A DNA stretch of 24,898 nt from UBA668 sp039796575. GTDB taxonomy: Bacteria > Actinomycetota > Acidimicrobiia > Acidimicrobiales > Ilumatobacteraceae. Shown piece by piece: positions 1 through 8,754 of the stretch (its first letter is position 1; each line of letters begins with the position of its first letter). The position numbers were made by a program, and so were the translations under genes. The notes under the pieces are model-generated. The model searched no databases and was not told the DNA's origin. It saw nothing but the letters and a program-made list of their open reading frames with translations. Location of the stretch: the NCBI GenBank assembly GCA_039796575.1, contig JBDKJP010000135.1, positions 1 to 24,898 on the forward strand, written 5' to 3'.

Positions 1-14
1 GTTGTTCGCACAAC
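1..14. promoter_or_regulatory. Inverted repeat upstream of the DUF2892 gene
   Basis: GTTGT-TCGC-ACAAC is a perfect 5+4+5 inverted repeat at the very edge of the window, 34 bases before the first start codon. It could be an operator or the remnant of a larger site cut by the window edge. No regulator can be named from it. Confidence 0.3.
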
Positions 15-47
15 GAAGAGCGACCATCTCACGACAAGGAGTCAGTC

Positions 48-257
48 ATGAACGAAGGAACCGCAGACCGCATCGTCCGCATCGTCGCCGGCATCGCCCT
101 GCTGGTGCTCGGCTGGGGCGAGATCATCACCGGCACCCTCGGCACCGTGTTCAAGTTCCTCGGGTTCGTGCCGCTGCTCACCGGCCTCGTCGGCTGGTGC
201 CCGCTCTACGCCATCGGCAAGTTCTCCACCCGCGGCAAGCGCAGCGCCGCTGCCTGA
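48..257 (+). CDS. DUF2892 (YgaP-like) small inner-membrane protein
   Basis: This is a 69-residue protein with two hydrophobic segments, at about residues 10-30 and 35-55. A polar N-terminal stretch (TADRIVRIVAG) and a GWCPLYAIGKFST ending are typical of DUF2892, the membrane part of YgaP-like proteins. Such proteins often sit beside rhodanese, sulfur or redox genes, but their own biochemical role is not settled. The start at 48 is supported by AAGGAG at 36-41 with 6-nt spacing. The thioredoxin-like gene begins 13 bases after the stop, so the two are probably co-transcribed and may act together in envelope redox or sulfur chemistry (inference). The single Cys in GWCP is a plausible redox residue. 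Confidence 0.85.
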   Translation: MNEGTADRIVRIVAGIALLVLGWGEIITGTLGTVFKFLGFVPLLTGLVGWCPLYAIGKFSTRGKRSAAA

Positions 258-270
258 GCACCGCCCCGCC

Positions 271-699
271 GTGCACACCGGCAACGTCGACGTCCTCGTC
301 GTCACCACTCCGTGGTGCCACCACTGTGCGGCCATGCGCCCGGCGCTCGATCGGCTTGCCGACGAGCACCGGGCGTCGCTGCGTTTTCAGTTCATCGATG
401 CATCGGTCGAGCCGGAGCGAGCCGAGGCACTCTCGGTACGCGGCACCCCGACGGTGATCGTGCAGGTCGACGGTGAAGAGGTGGGCCGTCAGATCGGCCG
501 CACGTCCGACGACGACCTCCGAGCGTTCATCGAGTCGCACGGCGCTCGACGACCGTTCCCGACCGACGCCGTGTGGCGCGGCGGCGCAGCGCTGGCGCTC
601 ATCGCCGTCGGCGTGGCACTCGGCACGCCCGCGCTCATGGCCATCGGAGGCACGCTCGGCGTCTGGGCGGCTGTCACGATGTGGCGGTGGACCCGATGA
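271..699 (+). CDS. Thioredoxin-family protein with C-terminal membrane anchor
   Basis: The protein has 142 residues from a GTG start. The thioredoxin core carries a CHHC active site (Cys16 and Cys19, in TTPWCHHCAAM) and the cis-proline loop RGTPTVIVQVDG near residues 57-68. After about residue 100 come two hydrophobic segments (LALIAVGVALG and LMAIGGTLGVWAAVTMW), so the protein is probably membrane-tethered. With no N-terminal signal peptide, the redox domain may face the cytoplasm. It likely acts as a dithiol-disulfide reductase for a partner encoded nearby. Its stop overlaps the next gene's ATG (ATGA at 696-699), showing translational coupling to the sigma factor. No clear Shine-Dalgarno precedes GTG 271, so the start could differ slightly. 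Confidence 0.82.
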   Translation: MHTGNVDVLVVTTPWCHHCAAMRPALDRLADEHRASLRFQFIDASVEPERAEALSVRGTPTVIVQVDGEEVGRQIGRTSDDDLRAFIESHGARRPFPTDAVWRGGAALALIAVGVALGTPALMAIGGTLGVWAAVTMWRWTR

Positions 700-1457
700 C
701 ATCCGACGACCTGGTGGCCGAGATTCCCGGGCTGTACCGGTTCGCGCTCGTCCTCGTGCGCGATGAGCACCTCGCGGCCGACCTCACGCAGGACACGCTC
801 ACGCGGGCGATGGAGCGGGCGCACCAGTACCGGGGCGACGCGCCGCTCGGTGCCTGGCTGAAACGCATCCTGCGCAACCTCGCCACCGACCGCGGACGGC
901 GCTCAGAACGCGAGGTGGTGGTCGACGAGGTCGACGAGAAGTGGCACGACGACCGCTACACCGTCGACCCGGCGGATGTGATCGAGCATGCCGCCACCAG
1001 GGCCGAGCTCGAGGATGCGCTCGCTCGCCTCCCGTTCATCTACCGCAGCGCCGTGCTGTTGCACGACGTCGAGGGCTGGACGGTGCAACAGATCGCCGAC
1101 CTCGACGAGCTCGGCCTGCCCGCCGCGAAGCAACGGCTGCGCCGCGGCCGCATGGCGTTGGTGTCGGCACTCGCTGCCGGCGCCGAGCGCCGTCACGCAC
1201 TGGAAGGAGTCCCCATGCGGTGCTGGGACGCCCGTCAACACGTGTCCGACTACCTCGACGGCGCACTCGACCCGGCCACGGCCGAGACCGTCGAGGCGCA
1301 CCTCGAGCGATGCCCGACCTGTCCGCCGCTGTACGCAGCGCTCGTCGGCGTGCACGACGCGGTCGGCGCCCTGCGCGATGCCGACAACGTGATCTCTCCC
1401 GCGGTGGCCGATCGCCTTGCGGCACACGTCGCCACCCTCACGGGGAACCAGCGCTAG
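696..1457 (+). CDS. ECF-type sigma-70 factor in frame with a zinc-finger anti-sigma domain
   Basis: The open frame of 253 residues contains sigma-70 region 2 (about residues 8-72, with LYRFALVLVRDEHLAADLTQ and LGAWLKRILRNLATD) and region 4 (about 103-158, with LPFIYRSAVLLHDVEGWT and a helix-turn-helix). Without a stop it continues into a zf-HC2 domain (residues 174-253) with Cys176, His182 and the HxxxCxxC motif His202/Cys206/Cys209. Usually the sigma factor and its zinc anti-sigma are separate, overlapping genes; here they share one frame. An internal start with a strong ribosome binding site at 1202-1217 may release a separate anti-sigma protein. The ATG overlaps the thioredoxin stop by 4 nt. 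The link to a thioredoxin-like protein suggests redox-sensitive regulation, as in SigR/RsrA-type pairs, but that is inference. Confidence 0.85.
   Translation: MTSDDLVAEIPGLYRFALVLVRDEHLAADLTQDTLTRAMERAHQYRGDAPLGAWLKRILRNLATDRGRRSEREVVVDEVDEKWHDDRYTVDPADVIEHAATRAELEDALARLPFIYRSAVLLHDVEGWTVQQIADLDELGLPAAKQRLRRGRMALVSALAAGAERRHALEGVPMRCWDARQHVSDYLDGALDPATAETVEAHLERCPTCPPLYAALVGVHDAVGALRDADNVISPAVADRLAAHVATLTGNQR
1202..1217 (+). promoter_or_regulatory. Internal ribosome binding site and ATG for the anti-sigma domain
   Basis: GGAAGGAG at 1202-1209 lies 5 nt before ATG 1215-1217, which is in frame with the sigma factor. It is one of the best Shine-Dalgarno matches in the window and sits exactly at the domain boundary. 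It would give an 80-residue zinc-finger protein (1215-1457) in addition to, or instead of, the fused product. Confidence 0.6.
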
Positions 1458-1957
1458 GGGGCGTCGGTCTCCCAGACGCTCTTGGCGCCGCTGTGGCCGG
1501 TGGCGTACACGGCGTACGTCGCGGCCACACCGGAGACAGCGACCAGCACTGCGAGCGTGAGATGCACGAGGCCCGGCTTGCGCACCTTCGCCACGGCCTG
1601 CTCCTCGCCGGCACGGCGGCGCCACCACGCGAACAGCACCCAGCCGAGCACCAGCACGAAGAACAATCCGGCGATCCACTGCACGTTCTCGCCCATCTCG
1701 GCGTGGTCGTGCAGCGTGCCCGAGATGGTCTCGCCGGCCGATTCGAACTGCTCCTCGAGCTCCTCACCGCTACCCGCGGCGACGATGGAACCGAGGAACC
1801 CGAGCCCGGCCAGCACCGCCACCGGCACGCCGAGGCGCGGCAGCAACGACGGGCGGACGATCATCAGCAGCACGCCGATCGCAGCGAGCGGGATGAGCAC
1901 CACGGGAAGGTGCACCACCAGTGGGTGTGCGGGAAGACCGCCGATCGTGTCCATCAT
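1454..1957 (-). CDS. DUF2231 family membrane protein
   Basis: This 167-residue protein has about four transmembrane segments (near 14-34, 43-62, 93-110 and 129-149). The N-terminal HPLVVHLPVVL motif and the conserved LHDHAEMGEN loop are characteristic of DUF2231. The histidines (11, 16 and those in the loop) could bind heme or metal, but the function is not established. Its ATG overlaps the stop of the upstream cytochrome gene by 4 nt (ATGA), so the two form an operon, and a membrane redox partnership with the cytochrome is likely. Its stop codon overlaps the stop of the convergent sigma/anti-sigma gene (CTAG at 1454-1457), leaving no room for a terminator between them. Confidence 0.85.
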   Translation of the reverse strand: MMDTIGGLPAHPLVVHLPVVLIPLAAIGVLLMIVRPSLLPRLGVPVAVLAGLGFLGSIVAAGSGEELEEQFESAGETISGTLHDHAEMGENVQWIAGLFFVLVLGWVLFAWWRRRAGEEQAVAKVRKPGLVHLTLAVLVAVSGVAATYAVYATGHSGAKSVWETDAP

Positions 1958-2310
1958 GACCCCCTGAGAAAGGCGACGAGCTTGTCGACCTGGGATTGGG
2001 TGAGGCCCCCGAAGCCGCGCATGCGACCCTTGCCGTACTGGATGGTGAAGCGCAGCGGCTGGTCGCCGAGGCTGGACATCTTCACGGGGTTCAAGGCAGG
2101 CGCGTCGGTCTTGCCCTCACGGTTCGCGCCATGGCATCGCGCACACGACATCGCGTACACGTCGGCCCCGGTCATCTCCGTCGCGACACCCTGTTGCGGG
2201 GCGGGGGCGGACGAGCTCGGTTGCGCGCTGCACGCCCCCATCACCGTGAGTGCGGCGACGGAGGCGATGACGGCGCGACCGAGCAGGAGGGATGCTCGGG
2301 ATCGGGACAT
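1954..2310 (-). CDS. Lipoprotein c-type cytochrome (monoheme)
   Basis: The 118-residue protein has a signal peptide ending in a lipobox (LTVMGAC, Cys at about 27), a low-complexity Ser/Pro/Ala linker, and one CxxCH heme c site (CARCH, about residues 56-60). A Met-rich C-terminal half (KMSS, RMRGFGGL) could supply the distal ligand. The product should be anchored outside the membrane and transfer single electrons. The KMSSLGDQPLRFTIQYGKGRMRGFGG segment resembles class I cytochromes of the cytochrome_CBB3 or cytochrome oxidase c-subunit type. It heads an operon with the DUF2231 gene. A CsoR/CstR-like palindrome lies 14 bases upstream of the start, suggesting metal- or sulfide-controlled expression. 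No normally spaced ribosome binding site is visible: GGGAG sits only 1 nt from the ATG. Confidence 0.87.
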   Translation of the reverse strand: MSRSRASLLLGRAVIASVAALTVMGACSAQPSSSAPAPQQGVATEMTGADVYAMSCARCHGANREGKTDAPALNPVKMSSLGDQPLRFTIQYGKGRMRGFGGLTQSQVDKLVAFLRGS

Positions 2311-2323
2311 GCTCCCATTGTGA

Positions 2324-2337
2324 TACCCCTAGGGGTA
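2324..2337. promoter_or_regulatory. CsoR/CstR-like palindromic operator
   Basis: TACCCCT-AGGGGTA is a perfect 14-bp palindrome 14 bp upstream of the cytochrome start. Known CsoR (copper) and CstR (persulfide) operators have the form ATACCC(C)-n-GGGGTAT. The position would block transcription of the cytochrome/DUF2231 operon. No CsoR-family gene is in the window, so the regulator must be encoded elsewhere. Confidence 0.55.
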
Positions 2338-2378
2338 CTCCCCCAAGGGCCGAAGGTCCCATTGACCTCAGGTTCGCG

Positions 2379-3056
2379 TCACGCCATCGAGCGGAACAGG
2401 GCGATGGTGCGCTCCCATGCCTCGGCCGACGCTGCGGCGTCGTACACCTCGGGCCGGGCATCGTTGAAGAACGCGTGGTGCGTGCCGGCGTGGATGTGCA
2501 TCGTGGCGTCCTTGCCGAGGTCGCGCAGCGACGCCTCGAGCGCGCGGGTGGCCTCGGGGTTCGCGAAGTCGTCGTGCTCGGCGTACTCGCCCACCACGGT
2601 GGCCGTGATGGCGCCGAGGTCGGGCTGGGCCGACGCCCACGGAATGACGCCGTAGTACGGGGCGCACGCCGCCACGGCGTCGGGGCGCTTCGAGGCGACC
2701 ACGAGTGCGAGCCCACCACCCATGCAGTAGCCGACGACGCCCACCTTGTCGCTGCCGGTGCGCTGCTGCAGCAGGTCGATGGCGCCGCTCATGTCCTTCG
2801 CTGCCTGCTCGATGTTGAGCGCCATCATCAGCTTGCCGGCGCCGTCGGGCTCGGTGCTCGACTCGCCGTGGTAGAGGTCGGGGGCGAGCGCCGTGAAGCC
2901 GGCGGCGGCGAAGCGGTCGACCACGTCCTTGATGTGCGGCACGAGGCCCCACCACTCCTGGATGACGAGCACGCCCGGGCCCGAGCCGGCGATGTAGCCG
3001 TCGCAGGTGTGCCCGTTGCTCTTGAAGGTGACCATTTCCCCGGTGTGTGCAGCCAT
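2379..3056 (-). CDS. Dienelactone hydrolase family protein
   Basis: The 225-residue alpha/beta hydrolase has the dienelactone hydrolase nucleophile motif GYCMGG (Cys111), an acid in the HDD segment (Asp162/163) and the catalytic His in GTHHAFFN (His194). Glu34 in QEWWG is the conserved residue that orients the Cys. The length matches the family. It would hydrolyse small lactones or esters in the cytosol; the true substrate is unknown, since many family members are not chlorocatechol enzymes. An upstream in-frame start at 3125 would add 23 residues lacking family similarity, so ATG 3056 is preferred. That choice fits a TACGGT hexamer (3064-3069) 7 nt before the ATG, which suggests a leaderless transcript. 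The gene is divergent from the aminotransferase. Confidence 0.88.
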   Translation of the reverse strand: MAAHTGEMVTFKSNGHTCDGYIAGSGPGVLVIQEWWGLVPHIKDVVDRFAAAGFTALAPDLYHGESSTEPDGAGKLMMALNIEQAAKDMSGAIDLLQQRTGSDKVGVVGYCMGGGLALVVASKRPDAVAACAPYYGVIPWASAQPDLGAITATVVGEYAEHDDFANPEATRALEASLRDLGKDATMHIHAGTHHAFFNDARPEVYDAAASAEAWERTIALFRSMA

Positions 3057-3163
3057 GCGGCGAACCGTAGCGCGCACGCACGGGCCCGGGTCCCGCCGAG
3101 GATGTTGTACGGGTACAAAGTGCACTCTGTACGGCCTTCACGGTGACAACTACGATGTCCCGC
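3057..3163. promoter_or_regulatory. Divergent promoter region, hydrolase / aminotransferase
   Basis: Two leaderless-type promoters are suggested: TACGGT at 3064-3069 on the minus strand, 7 nt from the hydrolase ATG, and TACGAT at 3151-3156 on the plus strand, 7 nt from the aminotransferase ATG at 3164. Neither gene has a Shine-Dalgarno. Between them lies the palindrome TTGTAC-GG-GTACAA at 3105-3118, followed by a half-match (CTGTACGG) at 3127-3134. Confidence 0.5.
3105..3118. promoter_or_regulatory. Palindromic operator candidate TTGTACGGGTACAA
   Basis: This is a perfect inverted repeat (6+2+6). Its TTGT-N6-ACAA skeleton recurs at 18471-18484 in front of the MocR-type regulator and amidohydrolase genes, suggesting a shared regulator. 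GntR-superfamily operators often have this kind of TTGT...ACAA symmetry. Confidence 0.45.
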
Positions 3164-4516
3164 ATGACCGTGCTCGACACCCATCCCGCCGATGCCTTCG
3201 CCCACGACCGGGCGCACGTCTTCCACTCGTGGAGCGCGCAGGGCGCCATCAGCCCGCTGGTGGTCACCCGCGCCGAGGGCAGCCACTTCTGGACCGAGGA
3301 CGGCACCCGTTACCTCGACTTCAGCGCGCAGCTGATGAACATGAACATCGGCCACCAGCACCCGAAGCTGGTCGCGGCCATCCAGGAGCAGGCCGGCCGG
3401 CTGTGCACCATCGCCCCGTTCCACGCCAACGACGCGCGCAGCGAGGCCGCCCGCCTCATCAGCGAGGTCGCGGGCGGCGACCTGAACATGGTGTTCTTCA
3501 CCAACGGCGGCGCCGAGGCCACGGAGAACGCGGTGCGCATGGCCCGCCTCCACACCGGCCGCAACAAGGTGCTCAACCACTACCGCAGCTACCACGGCGC
3601 CACCAACGGCGCCATCACGCTCACCGGCGACCCGCGCCGCTGGCCCAGCGAGCCCGGCATGCCCGGCGTGGTGAAGTTCTGGGGGCCGTACCCGTACCGC
3701 AGCGCGTTCCACAGCGAGAACGAGGCCCAGGAGTGCGAGCGCGCGCTGCAGCACCTCGACGACGTGCTCATGGTGGAGGGCGCCGCGAACGTGGCCGCCA
3801 TCATCATCGAGTCGGTGGTCGGCACCAACGGCATCCTCGTGCCGCCGGACGGCTACCTGCAGGGCATCCGCGAGCGCTGCGACCGCCACGGCATCGTCAT
3901 GATCTGCGACGAGGTGATGGCCGGCTTCGGTCGTTGCGGCGAGTGGTTCGCGTTCCAGAAGTGGGGCGTGCAGCCCGACCTGGTGTGCTTCGCGAAGGGC
4001 GTCAACTCCGGCTACGTGCCACTCGGCGGCGTGGTCATCAGCGACAAGATCAGCGCCACGTTCCGCGACCGCGTCTACCCCGGCGGCCTCACCTACTCGG
4101 GCCACCCGCTGGCCTGCGCGTCGGCCGTGGCGAGCATCAACATCTTCAAGGAGGAGGGCATCATCGAGCACGCCCGCTCCATCGGTGCCGATGTCATCGC
4201 GCCGGGCCTCGAGAAGCTGAAGGCGAACCACCCGTCGGTCGGCGACGTGCGCGGCCTCGGCGTGTTCTGGGCCATCGAGCTCGTGAAGAACCGCGAGACC
4301 CGCGAGCAGCTGGTGCCGTACAACGCGGCCGGCCCCGACGCGAAGCCGATGCAGGAGCTGCTCGCCGCATGCAAGAGCAAGGGCCTGTGGCCGTTCACGC
4401 ACTTCAACCGGCTGCACGTCACCCCGCCGTGCACGGTGACCGCCGATCAGGTGGAGGAAGGGCTCGCCATCATCGACGAGGCGCTCACCATCACCGACCA
4501 GTACTACACCGGCTGA
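3164..4516 (+). CDS. Class III PLP aminotransferase (beta-alanine/omega-amino acid type)
   Basis: The 450-residue fold-type I aminotransferase shows TNGGAEATENAVRMAR (phosphate binding), HYRSYHGAT, the ICDEVMAGFGR Asp that pairs with the PLP ring nitrogen, and the Schiff-base lysine in CFAKGVNSGY (Lys278). Family members move an amino group from omega- or beta-amino acids (beta-alanine, taurine, 4-aminobutyrate) to pyruvate or 2-oxoglutarate. The dihydropyrimidinase, amidohydrolase and semialdehyde dehydrogenase genes in the same window make beta-alanine or 3-aminoisobutyrate a likely donor (inference). The frame opens at GTG 3143, but ATG 3164 is chosen because TACGAT lies 7 nt upstream and homology begins later. 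A palindrome upstream matches one at the MocR promoter. Confidence 0.87.
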   Translation: MTVLDTHPADAFAHDRAHVFHSWSAQGAISPLVVTRAEGSHFWTEDGTRYLDFSAQLMNMNIGHQHPKLVAAIQEQAGRLCTIAPFHANDARSEAARLISEVAGGDLNMVFFTNGGAEATENAVRMARLHTGRNKVLNHYRSYHGATNGAITLTGDPRRWPSEPGMPGVVKFWGPYPYRSAFHSENEAQECERALQHLDDVLMVEGAANVAAIIIESVVGTNGILVPPDGYLQGIRERCDRHGIVMICDEVMAGFGRCGEWFAFQKWGVQPDLVCFAKGVNSGYVPLGGVVISDKISATFRDRVYPGGLTYSGHPLACASAVASINIFKEEGIIEHARSIGADVIAPGLEKLKANHPSVGDVRGLGVFWAIELVKNRETREQLVPYNAAGPDAKPMQELLAACKSKGLWPFTHFNRLHVTPPCTVTADQVEEGLAIIDEALTITDQYYTG

Positions 4517-4553
4517 GCGAAACCCTCGCGCGCCCCTCTGGCACGCTCCGCCG

Positions 4554-5690
4554 ATGGGCATCCACGACGAACTCGACCATCGCCTCCACGGCCGCATCGA
4601 CCTGCTCCTCGAGTCCGGTTGGCAACCGGCCGACCTCGCGCACCTCGCCAAGCGGCGGTGCACGCAACGCCACGTCCGGCTGATGATCGGGCTGCTGGCG
4701 CGCCACGCACGCCAGCACGACGCCCCCACGCGCGCGCCGCAGGAGTGGCTCGACCAGCTCGCCGAGCTCGGCGCGTTCGACCCGAAGGCCGGCGCCGTCG
4801 TCGGTGGTCACGGTGTGGTGGTCGAGCGGTGGGCCCGTGCCGAGAAGCTCGACCTCGACGAGGCCGTGCACCTCGCCGCCGAACTGGCCGTGGTGGTCAA
4901 CAGCGCCGGGCGGTTGCACGCGCTGCTCCCACCGCCGGCGGCGTGGGGTGCGTCCAACCGCGGTACCCGGCCCACGGCGGCGGCTCCCACCTCCGTCGAC
5001 CCGAAGACGTTGCGCACCATCCGTGCGCTGCTCGCCAAGGCCGAGGCCACCGACTTCGAGGCAGAAGCAGAGGCGTTCACGGCGAAGGCGCAGGAGCTCA
5101 TGGCCCGCCACAGCATCGACGCCGCGATGCTCGCGGCGCACGCCGCCGGTGTCGGCGCCACGGCCGGCATCGCCAGCCGACGGGTGCACATCGACAACCC
5201 GTACGCCGACGAGAAGGCCGTGTTCCTGGCCACCCTGGCCGACGTCAACGGCGTGAAGTGCGTGTGGTCGGCGGATGCCGGGTTCAGCACGCTGATGGGC
5301 TTCCCGGTCGACGTGCAACTCACCGAGATGCTGTTCACCTCGTTGCTGGTGCAGGCCACCCACGCGTCCACCGTGGCCACCGCGCGCGACCGGTCGCTGC
5401 GCACCGCCTCGTTCCGGCGGGCGTTCCTGGTGTCGTTCGCCGACCGCATCGGCGAACGGCTGCAGGAGGCCTCCCGTACGGTGCGCAAGGAGGCCGCCGC
5501 CGAGTACGGCTCGTCGCTCGCGCCCGTGCTGGCGGCGAAGGAGGCCGCCGTGGAGGCGGCCTACGCCGAGGCGTTCCCGCGCACCACCACCATGAAGGCG
5601 CGGCGCTACGACGCCGAAGGCTGGTACGCGGGGCGTGCGGCGGCCGACCGGGCCGACATCGGCGCCGGTGCGGCCATCACCGAAGGGTGA
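4554..5690 (+). CDS. DUF2786 domain protein
   Basis: The protein has 378 residues. Residues about 140-185 contain the DUF2786 signature (IRALLAKAEATDFEAEAEAFTAKAQELMARHSI), a short helical module of unknown role. The N-terminal part (1-130) is helical with no recognised domain, preceding an Ala/Pro/Thr-rich linker at about 122-145. The C-terminal half has a mixed helical region with several basic patches (RDRSLRTASFRRAF). There is no signal peptide or membrane segment, so it is cytosolic. It lies 37 bases after the aminotransferase on the same strand but shows no functional link to it. Related proteins occur singly in actinobacterial genomes, and no function can be assigned. No ribosome binding site is evident before ATG 4554. 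Confidence 0.83.
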   Translation: MGIHDELDHRLHGRIDLLLESGWQPADLAHLAKRRCTQRHVRLMIGLLARHARQHDAPTRAPQEWLDQLAELGAFDPKAGAVVGGHGVVVERWARAEKLDLDEAVHLAAELAVVVNSAGRLHALLPPPAAWGASNRGTRPTAAAPTSVDPKTLRTIRALLAKAEATDFEAEAEAFTAKAQELMARHSIDAAMLAAHAAGVGATAGIASRRVHIDNPYADEKAVFLATLADVNGVKCVWSADAGFSTLMGFPVDVQLTEMLFTSLLVQATHASTVATARDRSLRTASFRRAFLVSFADRIGERLQEASRTVRKEAAAEYGSSLAPVLAAKEAAVEAAYAEAFPRTTTMKARRYDAEGWYAGRAAADRADIGAGAAITEG

Positions 5691-5708
5691 GCCGGCGGCT
5701 GCGGCTCA
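5688..5708. terminator. Bidirectional stem-loop carrying both stop codons
   Basis: TGAGCC (5688-5693) and GGCTCA (5703-5708) form a 6-bp stem around a 9-nt GC-rich loop. The stem contains the DUF2786 stop (5688-5690) and the korB stop on the opposite strand (5706-5708). No U-tract follows on either side, so termination strength is uncertain. Confidence 0.4.
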
Positions 5709-6724
5709 GCCGACCTGCCAGGTGCCGTTGCTGCGGAGCAGGGCGTGCAGGTCGCCCGGACCCTTCTTCTCGCTGGCCTGGGCCAACTGTGCACCCACCA
5801 TGGCGCCGTACTCGCCGCGCTGCACGTCGCGGAACACACCGAACGGCGTGGGCGAGTGGTCGTCGTGCGACAGGCGGGCCAGTGCGAACGCGAGACCCGG
5901 GTCGGGGCGCTGGGCGTCGTGCACCAGCAGTGCGTCCTCCCCCACCTCGGCCACCTCGACGATGCGCAACTGGCCGTCGCTGCCCATGACCACACCCTTG
6001 TGGCCGTCGGCACCGAAGCGGATGGGCTTGCCGTGCTCAAGGTCGATCATCATCTCCTCGCGCGCGTGCTTGCCCGTCACCCCGTCGTACGCAGCGTCGT
6101 TGAACACGTTGCAGTTCTGGTAGATCTCCACGAACGACGCACCCTTGTGCGCGTGCGCCTGACGGAACACGTTCATCATGTGCTTGCGGTCGAGGTCGTG
6201 CGTGCGGGCCACGAACGACGCCTCCGCACCGAGCGCCACACTGAGCGGGTTGAACGGGTGGTCGATGGAGCCCATCGGGGTGCTCTTGGTGACCTTGCCC
6301 TCTTCGCTCGTGGGCGAGTACTGCCCCTTGGTGAGGCCGTAGATGCGGTTGTTGAACAGCAGGATGGTGAGGTTCACGTTGCGGCGCAGCGCGTGCAGCA
6401 GGTGGTTGCCACCGATGGACAGCGCGTCGCCGTCGCCGGTGACCACCCACACGTCGAGGTCGGGACGGGCCACGGCCACACCGGTGGCGATGGCCGGCGC
6501 ACGACCGTGGATGCTGTGCATGCCGTACGTGTTCATGTAGTACGGGAACCGGCTGGAGCAGCCGATGCCGCTGATGAACACGGTGTTCTCCGGTGCGATG
6601 CCCAGCTCGGGCATCAGCGTCTGCACGGCCTGCATGATGCCGTAGTCGCCGCAGCCCGGGCACCACCGGACCTCCTGGTCGCTCATCCAGTCCTTCTTGG
6701 TGGTGAGCGGGACGATGGTGTCGG

Positions 6725-6728
<4 letters not shown>
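5706..6728 (-). CDS. korB: 2-oxoacid (2-oxoglutarate) : ferredoxin oxidoreductase, beta subunit
   Basis: The 340-residue thiamine-diphosphate subunit carries the thiamine-binding motif GDGDALSIGGNH (98-109) ending in NN (126-127). The four cysteines that hold the 4Fe-4S cluster in this family are present: CPGCG (Cys23, Cys26), GIGCSS (Cys57) and QNCN (Cys206). With KorA it decarboxylates a 2-oxoacid to acyl-CoA and reduces ferredoxin. The 2-oxoglutarate assignment rests on overall resemblance to actinobacterial KorAB, where it can replace or support 2-oxoglutarate dehydrogenase. The GTG start overlaps the korA stop by 4 nt (GTGA at 6725-6728), so translation is coupled. The last 80 or so residues (HDAQRPDPGLAFALARLSHDD) match the usual KorB tail. 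Confidence 0.93.
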
Positions 6729-8593
<1,865 letters not shown>

Positions 8594-8754
8594 TGGCCAC
8601 CTCCATGTGAGGGACGGCTCCATTGTCGTCCGCTGTGGGCGAACCATATACCGCGCCCATCCGCAATGTGCGTACGCAATGACCGCCGGCGGAAAGAGGT
8701 GACGAAGGTCCCGGCAGCGGCAGTGTCGGAAGGCCCGAGCGAGTCGCAGACCGG
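8594..8754. promoter_or_regulatory. Intergenic region upstream of korA
   Basis: This 161-base stretch holds the korA ribosome binding site and probably its promoter. An AT-rich patch, ATATA at 8646-8650 (TATATGGT on the minus strand), is the best -10 candidate, but no well-spaced -35 is visible. A palindrome TGCGTACGCA lies at 8669-8678 and CCGCCGGCGG at 8683-8692; the latter could help end the EamA transcript. No gene is seen in it. Confidence 0.35.

Noticed and set aside
2828..4729. A 633-residue open frame on the minus strand across the aminotransferase
   Set aside because: The aminotransferase on the plus strand has all PLP motifs; the antisense product is a repetitive Val/Ala/Glu/His shadow.
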